NCBI GenBank assembly: GCA_003367665.1
Contig: QKXI01000006.1
Location: 71,702 to 135,701 of the forward strand
Direction: 5' to 3'
DNA: 64,000 nt
From: Leifsonia sp. ku-ls
GTDB taxonomy: Bacteria; Actinomycetota; Actinomycetes; Actinomycetales; Microbacteriaceae
Shown here: in pieces, positions 34,090 through 42,234 of the stretch
Numbering within the stretch: position 1 is the first letter of the stretch
Layout of the letters: every line of letters starts with the position of its first letter
Notes under the pieces: generated by a model
What the model was told of the DNA's origin: nothing
The model's database searches: none
Seen by the model: only the letters and a program-made list of their open reading frames with translations
Made by a program: the position numbers and the translations under genes

Positions 34090-34509
34090 TCACCAGCGCT
34101 CGGGCTCCGGCCGGCGGAGGAACCGCCGGCCGCTGAGGGCGTCGATGTCGATGTGGATGTAGCGGTACTTCAGCGTGGGGATCCACGGCCGCAGCGGCGC
34201 CTGGTCCGCCTCGTCGATCTCGGACTGCCGGTCCAGCTGACCGGCGCGGCCGTGCACGACGACGCTCCACGCCTCGTCGTCGGTGTACCCGTCGGTCTCG
34301 AACGCGACGGCGCTGTGCACCGTCAGCTCGAGCAGCTTGGTGCCAGGCGCGGTGCGGATCAGGATGCTGTCCCCGTCCGAGAAGTAGTTCACGGGGAAGA
34401 TGTCCGGCTCGCCGCCCGCGGCGGTCGCCAGGCGCCCGAGCACGCCCCGTTTCAGCAGCTCGCGGCACTCGTCGCGGCTCAGCTCCTCCACCGGTTCATC
34501 CGACGGCAT
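34090..34509 (-). CDS. Pyridoxamine 5'-phosphate oxidase-family FMN-binding protein
   Basis: The 139-residue product has the split-barrel flavin fold pattern: LLKRGVLGRLATA at the start, FPVNYFSDGDSILIRTAPG as the core strands, AVAFETDGYTDD and WSVVVHGRAG. It is of the type often called Rv1155/Rv2004-like, or simply a PNPOx-family protein, that binds FMN or F420; true PdxH residues are not visible, so pyridoxal synthesis is unlikely. Its ATG at 34509 lies inside the 3' end of the upstream USP gene (14-base overlap), so it is co-translated. Likely a redox or ligand-binding protein of the DevR regulon. Confidence 0.87.
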   Translation of the reverse strand: MPSDEPVEELSRDECRELLKRGVLGRLATAAGGEPDIFPVNYFSDGDSILIRTAPGTKLLELTVHSAVAFETDGYTDDEAWSVVVHGRAGQLDRQSEIDEADQAPLRPWIPTLKYRYIHIDIDALSGRRFLRRPEPERW

Positions 34510-35416
34510 GGGCCTCTCCTTCCGGCTGATGCGCCGCTGGCGTCTCCGCCCGCAGCGGCTCCGGCGCGTGGACGACGATGGTGGGGGACGAGACGTTGAG
34601 CAGCACGTCGTAGGCGACGGAGCCGAGGCCGCCCCGCTCCGGCGCCTCGCGGCGGGAGTCGCCGATGACCAGCAGCTCGGCGGCGCGTGCCACCTCGTTC
34701 AGGGCCGTGCCCGGCGTCCTGCGCACCACCCTGCTGCGGATCGTGATCCCCGGCTGGCGGCGGCGCGCCCGCGTGACCGCGGCGGCGAGGAGCTCACGCG
34801 CGTCGTCGTCGCGCCGCAGCTGCCAGTCGCGGAGCTCGTCGTCCCGGTCGGCCTCGAAGCGCTGCTGCAGGCTCGACGATCGGACGGCGACGAGCTCGCA
34901 GTGGTGGTCGCAGGCGAGGTCTGCCGCGAGGTCGAGGGCGGCGTTCCCGGCCGCCGTGTCGTCCACGCCCACGACAACGCCGCGGCGGAGGCGCGACTCC
35001 GCCTCCGGGATGATCGCCACCGGGCCCGTGGCCAGGTTGGCGAGCTGCAGGCTGCGCGAGCCGAAGGCGCGTCCGTAGTGGAAGCCGGTCTTGTGCGTCC
35101 CGACGACGAGCATCCGCTCTGGCCGGCTGTAGGAGGCCAGCACCACCATCGGGCTGCCGGTGCGCAGCTCGCCCGTGACGGAAACGCCGGCCGGGGCCGA
35201 GGCGCGGGCGTTGGCGAGCTCCTCGTCGAGCAGGGCGCCGGCTCCGGCGTCGACCTCGTCGATGAGCCGCGAGCCGACCGCGCCCCACTCGTCGTCCGCG
35301 ACGTGCACGAGCGACACGGCGGCCGCGCGCTCCCGGGCGTGGGCGATGGCCCAGCGGACGGCGGCCCTTGCCGGAACCGACCCGTCGACGCCGACGACGA
35401 ACTCGCGGATGTTCAT
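34496..35416 (-). CDS. Universal stress protein, tandem UspA domains
   Basis: The 306-residue protein has two UspA domains, opening REFVVGVDGSVPARAAVRWA and RRGVVVGVDDTAAGNAALDLA. The first ends with MLVVGTHKTGFHYGRAFGSRS and the second with LLVIGDSRREAPERGGLGSV, both versions of the ATP-binding loop. The ATG at 35416 has GGAGGTG just upstream; the frame extending to 36079 is open only because of high GC. It is first in a three-gene operon with the PNPOx-like and single-domain USP genes, and its promoter region holds two DosR-type boxes shared with a divergent alcohol dehydrogenase. Confidence 0.92.
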   Translation of the reverse strand: MNIREFVVGVDGSVPARAAVRWAIAHARERAAAVSLVHVADDEWGAVGSRLIDEVDAGAGALLDEELANARASAPAGVSVTGELRTGSPMVVLASYSRPERMLVVGTHKTGFHYGRAFGSRSLQLANLATGPVAIIPEAESRLRRGVVVGVDDTAAGNAALDLAADLACDHHCELVAVRSSSLQQRFEADRDDELRDWQLRRDDDARELLAAAVTRARRRQPGITIRSRVVRRTPGTALNEVARAAELLVIGDSRREAPERGGLGSVAYDVLLNVSSPTIVVHAPEPLRAETPAAHQPEGEAHAVG

Positions 35417-35461
35417 GAGCACCTCCGCTCGCAGTCTCCCCGGGGCGCGGGACGGTGCGAA

Positions 35462-35491
35462 GGGTCCTAGGTCCCGCGGGACCTTCGGCCC
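35462..35491. promoter_or_regulatory. Paired DosR/DevR-type boxes
   Basis: GGGTCCTAGGTCCC (35462-35475) and GGGACCTTCGGCCC (35478-35491), centres 16 bp apart, lie between the divergent tandem-USP operon and the second alcohol dehydrogenase. The second is the exact reverse complement of the box at 27431-27444. Confidence 0.7.
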
Positions 35492-35539
35492 GATGGCCCT
35501 CCGCGGCGATCGGTTGACTGCAAGAGAGGAGGTCTGCCG

Positions 35540-36574
35540 ATGGCTTCGATGCGGGCGTGGCGCACCACCGGAGAGGAGCGCGGAGTCGAGCTCGTCGACC
35601 TCCCCGTGCCGGAGCCGGCCGACGACGAGGTGCTGGTCCGTGTGGAGGTCTGCGGCATCTGCCGCACCGACCTGCACGTGATCGACCACGAGATCCCGGT
35701 GCACCGCCCTCGCGTGGTGCCGGGCCACCAGGCCGTCGGGCACGTGGTCTCCGCCGGGCGCCGGGTGCGCGGCCTCGGTCCGGGCCGGAGGGTCGGCGTG
35801 GCCTGGCTGCGCAGGACGTGCGGTGAATGCGCGTTCTGTCGTCGCGGCGCCGAGAACCTGTGCCCGTCGTCGCAGTACACCGGGTGGGACGCCGACGGCG
35901 GCTTCGCCGAGTGCCTGACCGCTCCGGCGGCATACGTCTACCCGCTCGGCGACGACGTGGCGGCGACCGAGACCGCGCCGCTGCTGTGCGCCGGGATCAT
36001 CGGCTTCCGTGCGCTGGAGCGGGCGCAACTCCCGCCCGGCGGCACGCTCGGGATCTACGGCTTCGGGTCGAGCGCGCACGTCACCGCCCAGCTCGCCCTG
36101 GCGTCGGGCGCCCGCGTCTTCGCGATGACCAGGGGCGAGCAGAACCGTGCCCTGGCCCGCGAGCTGGGCGCGGCCTTCGTCGGCGGCGAGGCCGACCCGC
36201 CGCCCGAGCCGCTCGAGGCGGCCATCGTCTTCGCGCCGGCCGGCACGCTCGTCCCGGTGGCGCTCCGGGCGACGACGAGCGGCGGCACCGTCGTGCTCGC
36301 CGGGATCGAGATGTCCGACATCCCGTCGCTCTCGTACACCGACGCGCTGTTCCGAGAGCGCGACCTGCGCACGGTGACGGCCAACACCCGGGCCGACGGG
36401 ATGCGGTTCCTCGCCCTCGCCGCGAACCTGCGGCTCCGACCGAGCGTGCGGCGCATCCCCTTCGACGGGCTCGCGGCCGCGATCGCCGACCTGCGGGACG
36501 GCCGCGCCAGCGGATCGATGGTGCTCGACGTCGCGGGGTACCCGCGGGGTGCCGTCGGGTGCGCCGCGAGCTAG
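35540..36574 (+). CDS. Zinc-binding alcohol dehydrogenase family protein
   Basis: The 344-residue medium-chain dehydrogenase has the catalytic zinc motif CGICRTDLH, the structural zinc cluster CGECAFCRRGAENLC and a cofactor-binding IYGFGSSAHV. The usual GHE after strand beta3 is GHQ here, as in the subfamily of zinc-binding alcohol dehydrogenases that accompanies DevR islands. It should oxidise or reduce small alcohols or aldehydes. The ATG at 35540 follows GAGAGGAGG. DosR-type boxes lie 49-78 bases upstream. The devSR operon follows on the same strand after a 65-base gap, so part of devSR expression may come from readthrough and feed back on the regulator. Confidence 0.9.
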   Translation: MASMRAWRTTGEERGVELVDLPVPEPADDEVLVRVEVCGICRTDLHVIDHEIPVHRPRVVPGHQAVGHVVSAGRRVRGLGPGRRVGVAWLRRTCGECAFCRRGAENLCPSSQYTGWDADGGFAECLTAPAAYVYPLGDDVAATETAPLLCAGIIGFRALERAQLPPGGTLGIYGFGSSAHVTAQLALASGARVFAMTRGEQNRALARELGAAFVGGEADPPPEPLEAAIVFAPAGTLVPVALRATTSGGTVVLAGIEMSDIPSLSYTDALFRERDLRTVTANTRADGMRFLALAANLRLRPSVRRIPFDGLAAAIADLRDGRASGSMVLDVAGYPRGAVGCAAS

Positions 36575-36639
36575 ACTCGCGGCGACGACGCTCCGTGTGC
36601 GCTGCGACCAGGGCGCAACCCGGGAGGGGGTGGTTCCGG

Positions 36640-38331
36640 ATGCCGGGCGACGAGCCGATCACGTTCCCGGACGCCCCGCGGGCCGAACTCGACCACGCTC
36701 TCTCGCAGCTCGTCGAGCAGGCCAATCGCGTGCTCCAGACGCAGGGCAGGCTCCGCACGCTGGTGCGTGCCAATCGGGCGGTCGTCTCGCACCTGGAGCT
36801 GCCGACCGTCCTCCGCACGATCGTCGAGGCCGCCGTCGACCTGGTCGGAGCGCGCTACGGTGCGCTCGGCGTGATCGCGGAGGGTGGCGGCCTCGAGCAG
36901 TTCATCCACGTCGGGATGCCGCAGGACGACGTCGAGCGCATCGGCCACCTGCCGGAGGGGCACGGTCTGCTCGGAGCGCTCATCGACGACCCGCGTCCGA
37001 TCCGGATCGAGTCGATCGCGGACGACGCCCGTTCCGCCGGCTTCCCGGCCGGGCACCCGCCCATGACGGCGTTCCTCGGCGTCCCGATCACGGTCCGGGA
37101 CACCGTCTACGGCAACCTCTACCTGACCGACCCAGAGTCCGGCGGCTTCAGCGAGGACGACGAGCAGCTCGTCAAAGCGCTCGCCGCGACGGCCGGATTC
37201 GCCATCGACAACGCGCGTCTCTACGCCGAGTCGTCCGCGCGCCAGGCCTGGACAGCGGCGGCCGCCGAGCTGACCGCCTCGGTCCTCGGCGGCGAGGCCC
37301 CCGACCCGCTCGGCGAGCTGATCGCCCGCGTCTCGGCCCTCGTCGGCGCCAGAGCCGCCTTCGTCGTCCGGCTCGGCCAGGAGGATCCGGCGACACGGGT
37401 CACGACGGCGGTGCACACGGACAGGGCGCTGGCCGAGGCGGTGGTCGCCGTGGACCAGGTGCGGAGTGCACTCGAGGGGGCGCAGCCGCTCCGGCTCGAC
37501 GCTCTGCCGGTCGGGGCCGACATGGCCGGCTGGACGCCCGGTCCCGCGCTGGTCGCGCCGTTCGCGCTCGACGACGAGCGTCCGGCGGCCCTCGTCGTGG
37601 TGCGGCCGGCCGGCGCACCCCGGTTCACCGCCTTCGAGCTGGAACGCGCGACGGGTCTCGCCGGGCAGGCGTCCCTCGCCCTCGAGCTGGCCAGCGCGCG
37701 CGCCGACCGGCAGCGCGCCCAGCTGCTGGAGGAGAGGGCCAGGATCGCACGCGACCTGCACGACCACGTCATCCAGCAGCTGTTCGGAGCCGGGCTCGAT
37801 CTGCAGAGCGTGGAGTCCATGCTCGGCCCCGGCGCGCTCGCCGACCGGGTGGACGGAGCCGTCGCCTCCATCGACCAGGCGATCGCCGAGATCCGGACCG
37901 CCATCTTCGCGCTCTCCCACCAGCAGAACGGCTCCGACAGCCTCCGGCACCGGGTGCTCGACATCGTGCGGGAGGTCGGAGGGGCGCTGCCGGAGCCGGC
38001 GACGGTCTCGTTCTCCGGGCCGGTGGATGTGGTGTCGGAGCCGGGACTCGCCGACGACATCGCCGCGTTCGTGCGGGAGGGCCTCAGCAACGTCGTCCGG
38101 CACGCCGGGGCGACGTCGGCCTCGGTCTCGGTGTCCGCGTCCGCCGACACGATCACGGTCGTGGTCTCGGACGACGGGCGCGGCATCGGCGACACCACCC
38201 GGCGGAGCGGCCTCGGCAACCTGGATGAGCGGGCGAGGCGGAGGGGCGGCAGGCTGACCGTCGACTCCGGCTCCGGCGGCACGCGGCTCGGCCTCAGCGT
38301 CCCGGTGCCCGCGACGAGGGAGACGACGTGA
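36640..38331 (+). CDS. devS: GAF-domain sensor histidine kinase, DevS/DosS-like
   Basis: The 563-residue kinase has two GAF domains (about residues 45-200 and 220-370), then a HisKA_3 dimerisation helix with the phospho-accepting His in ARIARDLHDHVIQQLFGAG and a HATPase_c domain with VREGLSNVVRHAGA and SDDGRGIGD. In GAF-1 the segment FPAGHPPMTAFLGVP parallels the heme-binding part of mycobacterial DevS/DosT, where a His binds heme and senses O2, NO, CO or redox state; the His in GHPPM is the candidate ligand. No transmembrane helix is seen, so it is cytoplasmic. The ATG at 36640 follows a GGAGGGGG. The stop overlaps devR. Confidence 0.9.
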   Translation: MPGDEPITFPDAPRAELDHALSQLVEQANRVLQTQGRLRTLVRANRAVVSHLELPTVLRTIVEAAVDLVGARYGALGVIAEGGGLEQFIHVGMPQDDVERIGHLPEGHGLLGALIDDPRPIRIESIADDARSAGFPAGHPPMTAFLGVPITVRDTVYGNLYLTDPESGGFSEDDEQLVKALAATAGFAIDNARLYAESSARQAWTAAAAELTASVLGGEAPDPLGELIARVSALVGARAAFVVRLGQEDPATRVTTAVHTDRALAEAVVAVDQVRSALEGAQPLRLDALPVGADMAGWTPGPALVAPFALDDERPAALVVVRPAGAPRFTAFELERATGLAGQASLALELASARADRQRAQLLEERARIARDLHDHVIQQLFGAGLDLQSVESMLGPGALADRVDGAVASIDQAIAEIRTAIFALSHQQNGSDSLRHRVLDIVREVGGALPEPATVSFSGPVDVVSEPGLADDIAAFVREGLSNVVRHAGATSASVSVSASADTITVVVSDDGRGIGDTTRRSGLGNLDERARRRGGRLTVDSGSGGTRLGLSVPVPATRETT

Positions 38332-38978
38332 ACGGGACGGCCATCCGCGTCTTCCTCGCGGACGACCACGAGATCGTCCGTCGCGGTCTGGTGGCCCTCA
38401 TCGACGCCCAGGAGGACCTGGAGGTGGTCGGCGAGGCGGCGACGGCGGCTCAGGCGCGGTCGCGCATCCTCGCGGTACGGCCGGATGTCGCCGTGCTCGA
38501 CGTGCGGCTCCCCGACGGGAGCGGGATCGACGTCTGCCGACGGATCAAGCAGGACGAGCCGGGCATCCGGTGCCTCATGCTCACCGCGTACGACGACGAG
38601 GACGCGCTGCGCGCCGCCGTCATCGCCGGCGCCGACGGGTACGTCATCAAGGACATCCGGGGCAGCACACTGCTCGACGACATCCGCGCCGCGGCCGGCG
38701 GCAAGCGCCTGATCGACCAGCGCGTCGCCTCCCGGGTCTCGTCGCAGCTGCGGGAGCCCGCGGACGACCCGCGCTTCGCGTCGCTCGGCCTGCGGGAGCG
38801 CCAGGTGCTCGCGCTCATCGCCGACGGCCTCACCAACCGTCAGATCGGCGAGCGGCTGGGCCTGGCGGAGAAGACGGTCAAGAACTACGTCAGCTCGCTG
38901 CTGGCCAAGCTCGGGCTCGAACGGCGCACCCAGGCGGCCGTGCTGCAGCTCGACCGCCGAAGCAGGACTGAAAGCTAG
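38328..38978 (+). CDS. devR: LuxR/NarL-family response regulator, DevR/DosR-like
   Basis: The 216-residue regulator has a receiver domain with the acidic pair DDH, phospho-acceptor Asp58 in VLDVRLPDG, and Lys in VIKDIRG, followed by a LuxR HTH (LRERQVLALIADGLTNRQI). The sequence LAEKTVKNYVSSLLAKLG and the ending ERRTQAAV are almost the same as in mycobacterial DevR. It should be phosphorylated by the co-encoded DevS and bind the 14-bp GGGnCC boxes in the island. The GTG at 38328 overlaps the kinase stop (GTGA). No box is seen directly before devSR, so autoregulation may act through the upstream alcohol dehydrogenase promoter. Confidence 0.93.
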   Translation: MNGTAIRVFLADDHEIVRRGLVALIDAQEDLEVVGEAATAAQARSRILAVRPDVAVLDVRLPDGSGIDVCRRIKQDEPGIRCLMLTAYDDEDALRAAVIAGADGYVIKDIRGSTLLDDIRAAAGGKRLIDQRVASRVSSQLREPADDPRFASLGLRERQVLALIADGLTNRQIGERLGLAEKTVKNYVSSLLAKLGLERRTQAAVLQLDRRSRTES

Positions 38979-39067
38979 ATCGGCTAGGTATTCACGGCCT
39001 GTGAAGGTAAGCTCGTGCTCGACACCACGCCGGCCTGTCAGTGGGCCGATCAGGCAGGAGGTCCCGG

Positions 39068-39346
39068 ATGGCGCGGCACATCATCACCATCTCGGGCCGC
39101 CGGTTCGTCGTGGGCGACGACGCCATCGAGCAGCTCAGAGACCGGTTGGTCGACGCCGTGCGCCGCGGCGGCGACTTCGTCGTCATGGACTCGGGCGCCG
39201 GCCGGGTGGACGCTCTCGTGAGCCCGGGCCTCCCGGTGTTCGTGGAGCGCCAGGACGAACCCGCCCCAGAGCCGGCGGCCGCCGGGGCGGCCACGGCCGA
39301 GGCGGTGGCGTCGCCGGTCGACGAGTTCGACGACTGGGGCATCTGA
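39068..39346 (+). CDS. Small conserved-looking protein downstream of devR, function unknown
   Basis: The 92-residue product has a compact N-terminal part (ITISGRRFVVGDDAIEQLRDRLVDAVRRGG, then FVVMDSGAGRVDALVSPGLPVFVE) that looks like a small alpha-beta domain, and an acidic, Ala/Pro-rich tail ending DEFDDWGI. The ATG at 39068 has AGGAGG just ahead, stronger than the in-frame ATG at 39041. It lies 89 bases after devR on the same strand. The family is not recognised; position suggests a dormancy-island accessory protein. Confidence 0.65.
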   Translation: MARHIITISGRRFVVGDDAIEQLRDRLVDAVRRGGDFVVMDSGAGRVDALVSPGLPVFVERQDEPAPEPAAAGAATAEAVASPVDEFDDWGI

Positions 39347-39384
39347 GACCGAAGGGCGGTCGGGCGCCCAGGCGGTCAGGGATC

Positions 39385-40260
39385 CTAGCCGTCGTCGGGC
39401 ACGACGAACGCGTACTCCTTCGGCGTCACCAACACGGGACACGGCAGGTCGAGCAGCAGGTCGTGGCTGACCGAGCCCAGCATCGCGGCGGCGAGTGTTC
39501 CGCGGCCGCGGGTGCCGACGACCACCAGCGCCGCGCCCCGTCCGCGTTCGATGAGAGCCGTCGCGGCGTTCTGCCGCACGACGACCGGCGTGATCGGCGC
39601 CTCGCGCGCGATCGGGACGTCGGCGACCGCGTCGGGAACCACCCTCTGCTCGCGTTCGAGGAAGTCCCGGTCGACCGTGCTGCCCTCGTCGAGCGCGCGC
39701 TGGAACACCTCCGGGACGTCCCAGGCGTGCACCGCCTCGACGTCCGCGCCCAGCCAGCTCGCCTCCGTGACGGCGAGCGCCAGGGCCGACCGCGCGAAGC
39801 TCGACCGGTCGATGCCGACCACGACGACGTTCCGTTTCGGTGCGGGGGTGTCGGGGATGACGGCGACCGTGCCGTCCGCCTTCGCCGCGAGGCGGAGCGG
39901 CAGGGAGCCGAGGCGCGCCCCCGAGCCGTCGACCCGTCGGTCCGTGCCGACGACCAGCAGGGATGCGCCCTCCGCCGCCCGGAGCAGCGCGCCCGCAGGC
40001 GGCCCGTCCACCCAGCGGAACCCAGCGGCGACGCCCGGTGCGAGCGCGGCGGTGTGGGCTCGCGCCTGCCGCAGCTCCGCCTCCACGGTGGATGCCAGGT
40101 CCGTGTGCGGCCCGAAGACGGCGGCGCCGAGCCGGGTGTCGAGCGCCGTCACGACGTCGAGCGTGCCCCCTCGGGCGCTCACCCTGCGAGCCGCCCAGTC
40201 CAGCGCCCGCCAGGCGGAGGCGGTCCCGTCGAAGCCGACGACGGTCCTCCCGTCGCTCAT
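39385..40260 (-). CDS. Universal stress protein, tandem UspA domains
   Basis: The 291-residue protein has two UspA domains. The first begins RTVVGFDGTASAWRALDWA and carries LLVVGTDRRVDGSGARLGS; the second begins VVVVGIDRSSFARSALALA and carries VVVGTRGRGTLAAAMLGSV, the ATP-binding loop. The ATG at 40260 gives a normal UspA N-terminus. A DosR-type box at 40339-40352 lies between it and the divergent DUF5652 gene. It is the fourth USP gene of the island. Confidence 0.92.
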   Translation of the reverse strand: MSDGRTVVGFDGTASAWRALDWAARRVSARGGTLDVVTALDTRLGAAVFGPHTDLASTVEAELRQARAHTAALAPGVAAGFRWVDGPPAGALLRAAEGASLLVVGTDRRVDGSGARLGSLPLRLAAKADGTVAVIPDTPAPKRNVVVVGIDRSSFARSALALAVTEASWLGADVEAVHAWDVPEVFQRALDEGSTVDRDFLEREQRVVPDAVADVPIAREAPITPVVVRQNAATALIERGRGAALVVVGTRGRGTLAAAMLGSVSHDLLLDLPCPVLVTPKEYAFVVPDDG

Positions 40261-40338
40261 GGCCGCTGCTCCGTCGGCATTCGTGCTCCTCACGTCGGTC
40301 GGTGGTTCGAGTCTTCCGTGGAGCACGGCGGCTCCGTC

Positions 40339-40352
40339 AGGACCTTCGACCC
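40339..40352. promoter_or_regulatory. DosR/DevR-type box
   Basis: AGGACCTTCGACCC lies between the divergent tandem-USP gene and the DUF5652 gene, 36 bases before the latter's start. It keeps the GGACC-TTCG-nCCC core of the other boxes. Confidence 0.5.
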
Positions 40353-40387
40353 TTCGCGCGGCCCGCTCGTGACGCCAGGCTTGTGGC

Positions 40388-40693
40388 ATGAACGCGAAGA
40401 AGCAGCGCATCGGCGCGATGTCACGGCACGGGCTGCGACCCGGTGGCAAGGCCCTGATCGGCGCGGCCGTCGTCTGGAGCCTCGCCTGGAAGGGCGCGTC
40501 GCTCTGGCGCGCCGCACGCAACGACAGCAAGCCGTGGTTCGTGACGCTGCTGCTCTCCAACACGCTCGGCGCTCTCGACGCGATCTACCTGTTCGCCGTC
40601 GACCGGCACGGCCGCAGTGAGCGCCGCGTCGAGCGCGCGATCCTCGCCGCGACCGGCGAGCCGGAGCAGCTCTGGCACTCCGACGAGACCTGA
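40388..40693 (+). CDS. DUF5652-type small membrane protein
   Basis: The 101-residue product has two hydrophobic segments around WKGASLWRAARNDSKPWFV and LLSNTLGALDAIYLFAV, the pattern of DUF5652 proteins: tryptophan-lysine-rich first turn, short basic loop, then NTLG in the second helix. The ATG at 40388 precedes a basic N-terminus. A DosR-type box is immediately upstream, so it probably marks the right end of the dormancy island. Function unknown. Confidence 0.8.
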   Translation: MNAKKQRIGAMSRHGLRPGGKALIGAAVVWSLAWKGASLWRAARNDSKPWFVTLLLSNTLGALDAIYLFAVDRHGRSERRVERAILAATGEPEQLWHSDET

Positions 40694-40844
40694 CGCCCCC
40701 CGGCTGGGTCGGCCGCTCGCCGAAGTCACTGGGGTCGAGCGGGAGACGCACGAGCCGGAGTGAGCCGGCCTCCGCTCGCCATCCCTAGACGTCGGTCGTG
40801 CCCGGCGGTTATCGTCGGCCGTGTCGGCGGATCCGGGAGGCGCG

Positions 40845-42227
40845 ATGACGACCGTGGAAGACAGCGTTGCGGAGCGGGAGCAGTGGACGCCGGCAGAGCG
40901 GGCGCTGCTTCGCAGGGCGACGGAGGCGGCCGTGTGGGGCATCCCGGCCGTCAACTACGAGCTCATGCGCAGCGTGATGGCCCCGGCCGGCGGCAACGGT
41001 TTCGTCTACTGGTCGAAGCTGCTGGACGACAGCAACCAGACGCTCACCCCGAACCCGGACCTCATCTACTACATGGCCTTCATGGACCCCGGCGCCGACG
41101 GTCCCATCGTCGTCGACATCCCGCCCGGCACCGACGAGCACGTCCTCAACGGGAGCATCTGCAACATCTGGCAGGTGCCGCTGGAGGATGTCGGCCGGTT
41201 CGGAGCGGATGCCGGAGCCGGCGCCAAGTACTTGATCACCCCGCCCGGCTACGACGGCGAGGTCCCCGACGGATACCTGGTCCTCCCCGCGGACACCCGC
41301 CGCGTCTACGCGCTGTTGCGGTCGGTGCTGCCCGAGGCCACCCAGCAGGCTCTCGACGACGGACTGGACTACTGCAGCCGCATCCGCATCTATCCGCTCG
41401 CGGCCGCCGACGCGCCGCCGGAGACGCCCCGCCGCGACCTCGCCGGGCAGCTGGTGGACACGCGCATCCCGTACGACATCCGGTTCTGGGAGGCGCTGGA
41501 CCGGGTCGTCCAGGCGGAGCCGTGGCTCGAGCGGGACCGGCCGTTCGCCGAGATGCTCGCCTCCGTCGGCATCGTGCGGGGGCGGGAGTTCGCTCCGGAC
41601 GCCCGCCGTCGCGCGATCCTCGAGGAGGCCGCCGGGGAGGCCCACGCGTTCCTCCGGGACCACTACGAGAACGACCCGCCGTTCACCGAGCGCAGTCGAT
41701 GGTTCTTCCCCGCCGGAGCCGACTTCGTCCGTGGCCAGGGCGAGAACTTCGCCGACGGCCAGGTGTACCCGTACACCGACCGCGGCGTCGTCTACCACAT
41801 GGCCTTCATCGGCCTGAAGCGCCTCGGCGTGGGCCAGTTCTATCTCGTCGACGTCCGGGACGCCGACGGGGAGCTCCTGCGATCGTCGGAACACTACCGG
41901 CTCCGCGTGCCCGCTGGGGTGCCGGTCTCGCAGTACTGGTCGGTGACCATGTACGACGGCGCCGAACACACTTTCATCCGCGGGAACACGAAGTACTCCG
42001 TCTCGTCGCAGACCCCGGGTCTCATGGTGAACGAGGGCGGCACCGTCGACGTGTACTTCGGACCGTCCGCCCGGCAGGGACGTGAGGCCAACTCCATCGT
42101 CACCGGCGGGTCGGAGACCTTCGAGCTGATGTTCCGCTTCTACGGCGTCGGCCCCGAGGTCATGCGGAAGACGTGGGCGCTCGCCGACGTGGAACACCTG
42201 CCTGGCGACCCGTCCCGAGCATCGTGA
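40845..42227 (+). CDS. DUF1254/DUF1214 domain protein
   Basis: The 460-residue protein has the DUF1254 start (AVWGIPAVNYELMRSVM, then LTPNPDLIYYMAFMDP and VDIPPG) and a C-terminal DUF1214 region (VSQYWSVTMYDGAEHTFI, followed by a KYSVSSQTPGL segment), so it belongs to COG5361. These proteins are widespread and often exported, but here no signal peptide is seen. The ATG at 40845 follows GGGAGG; a GTG at 40821 is in frame but weaker. It is followed after seven bases by an alpha/beta hydrolase on the same strand, suggesting a two-gene operon. Confidence 0.88.
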   Translation: MTTVEDSVAEREQWTPAERALLRRATEAAVWGIPAVNYELMRSVMAPAGGNGFVYWSKLLDDSNQTLTPNPDLIYYMAFMDPGADGPIVVDIPPGTDEHVLNGSICNIWQVPLEDVGRFGADAGAGAKYLITPPGYDGEVPDGYLVLPADTRRVYALLRSVLPEATQQALDDGLDYCSRIRIYPLAAADAPPETPRRDLAGQLVDTRIPYDIRFWEALDRVVQAEPWLERDRPFAEMLASVGIVRGREFAPDARRRAILEEAAGEAHAFLRDHYENDPPFTERSRWFFPAGADFVRGQGENFADGQVYPYTDRGVVYHMAFIGLKRLGVGQFYLVDVRDADGELLRSSEHYRLRVPAGVPVSQYWSVTMYDGAEHTFIRGNTKYSVSSQTPGLMVNEGGTVDVYFGPSARQGREANSIVTGGSETFELMFRFYGVGPEVMRKTWALADVEHLPGDPSRAS

Positions 42228-42234
42228 GGACGCC

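Noticed and set aside
40388-40693. The DUF5652-type gene as a phage-holin-like protein.
   Set aside because: Two helices alone are not evidence; position at the edge of the DevR-type island with a box upstream and the NTLG helix fit DUF5652 better.
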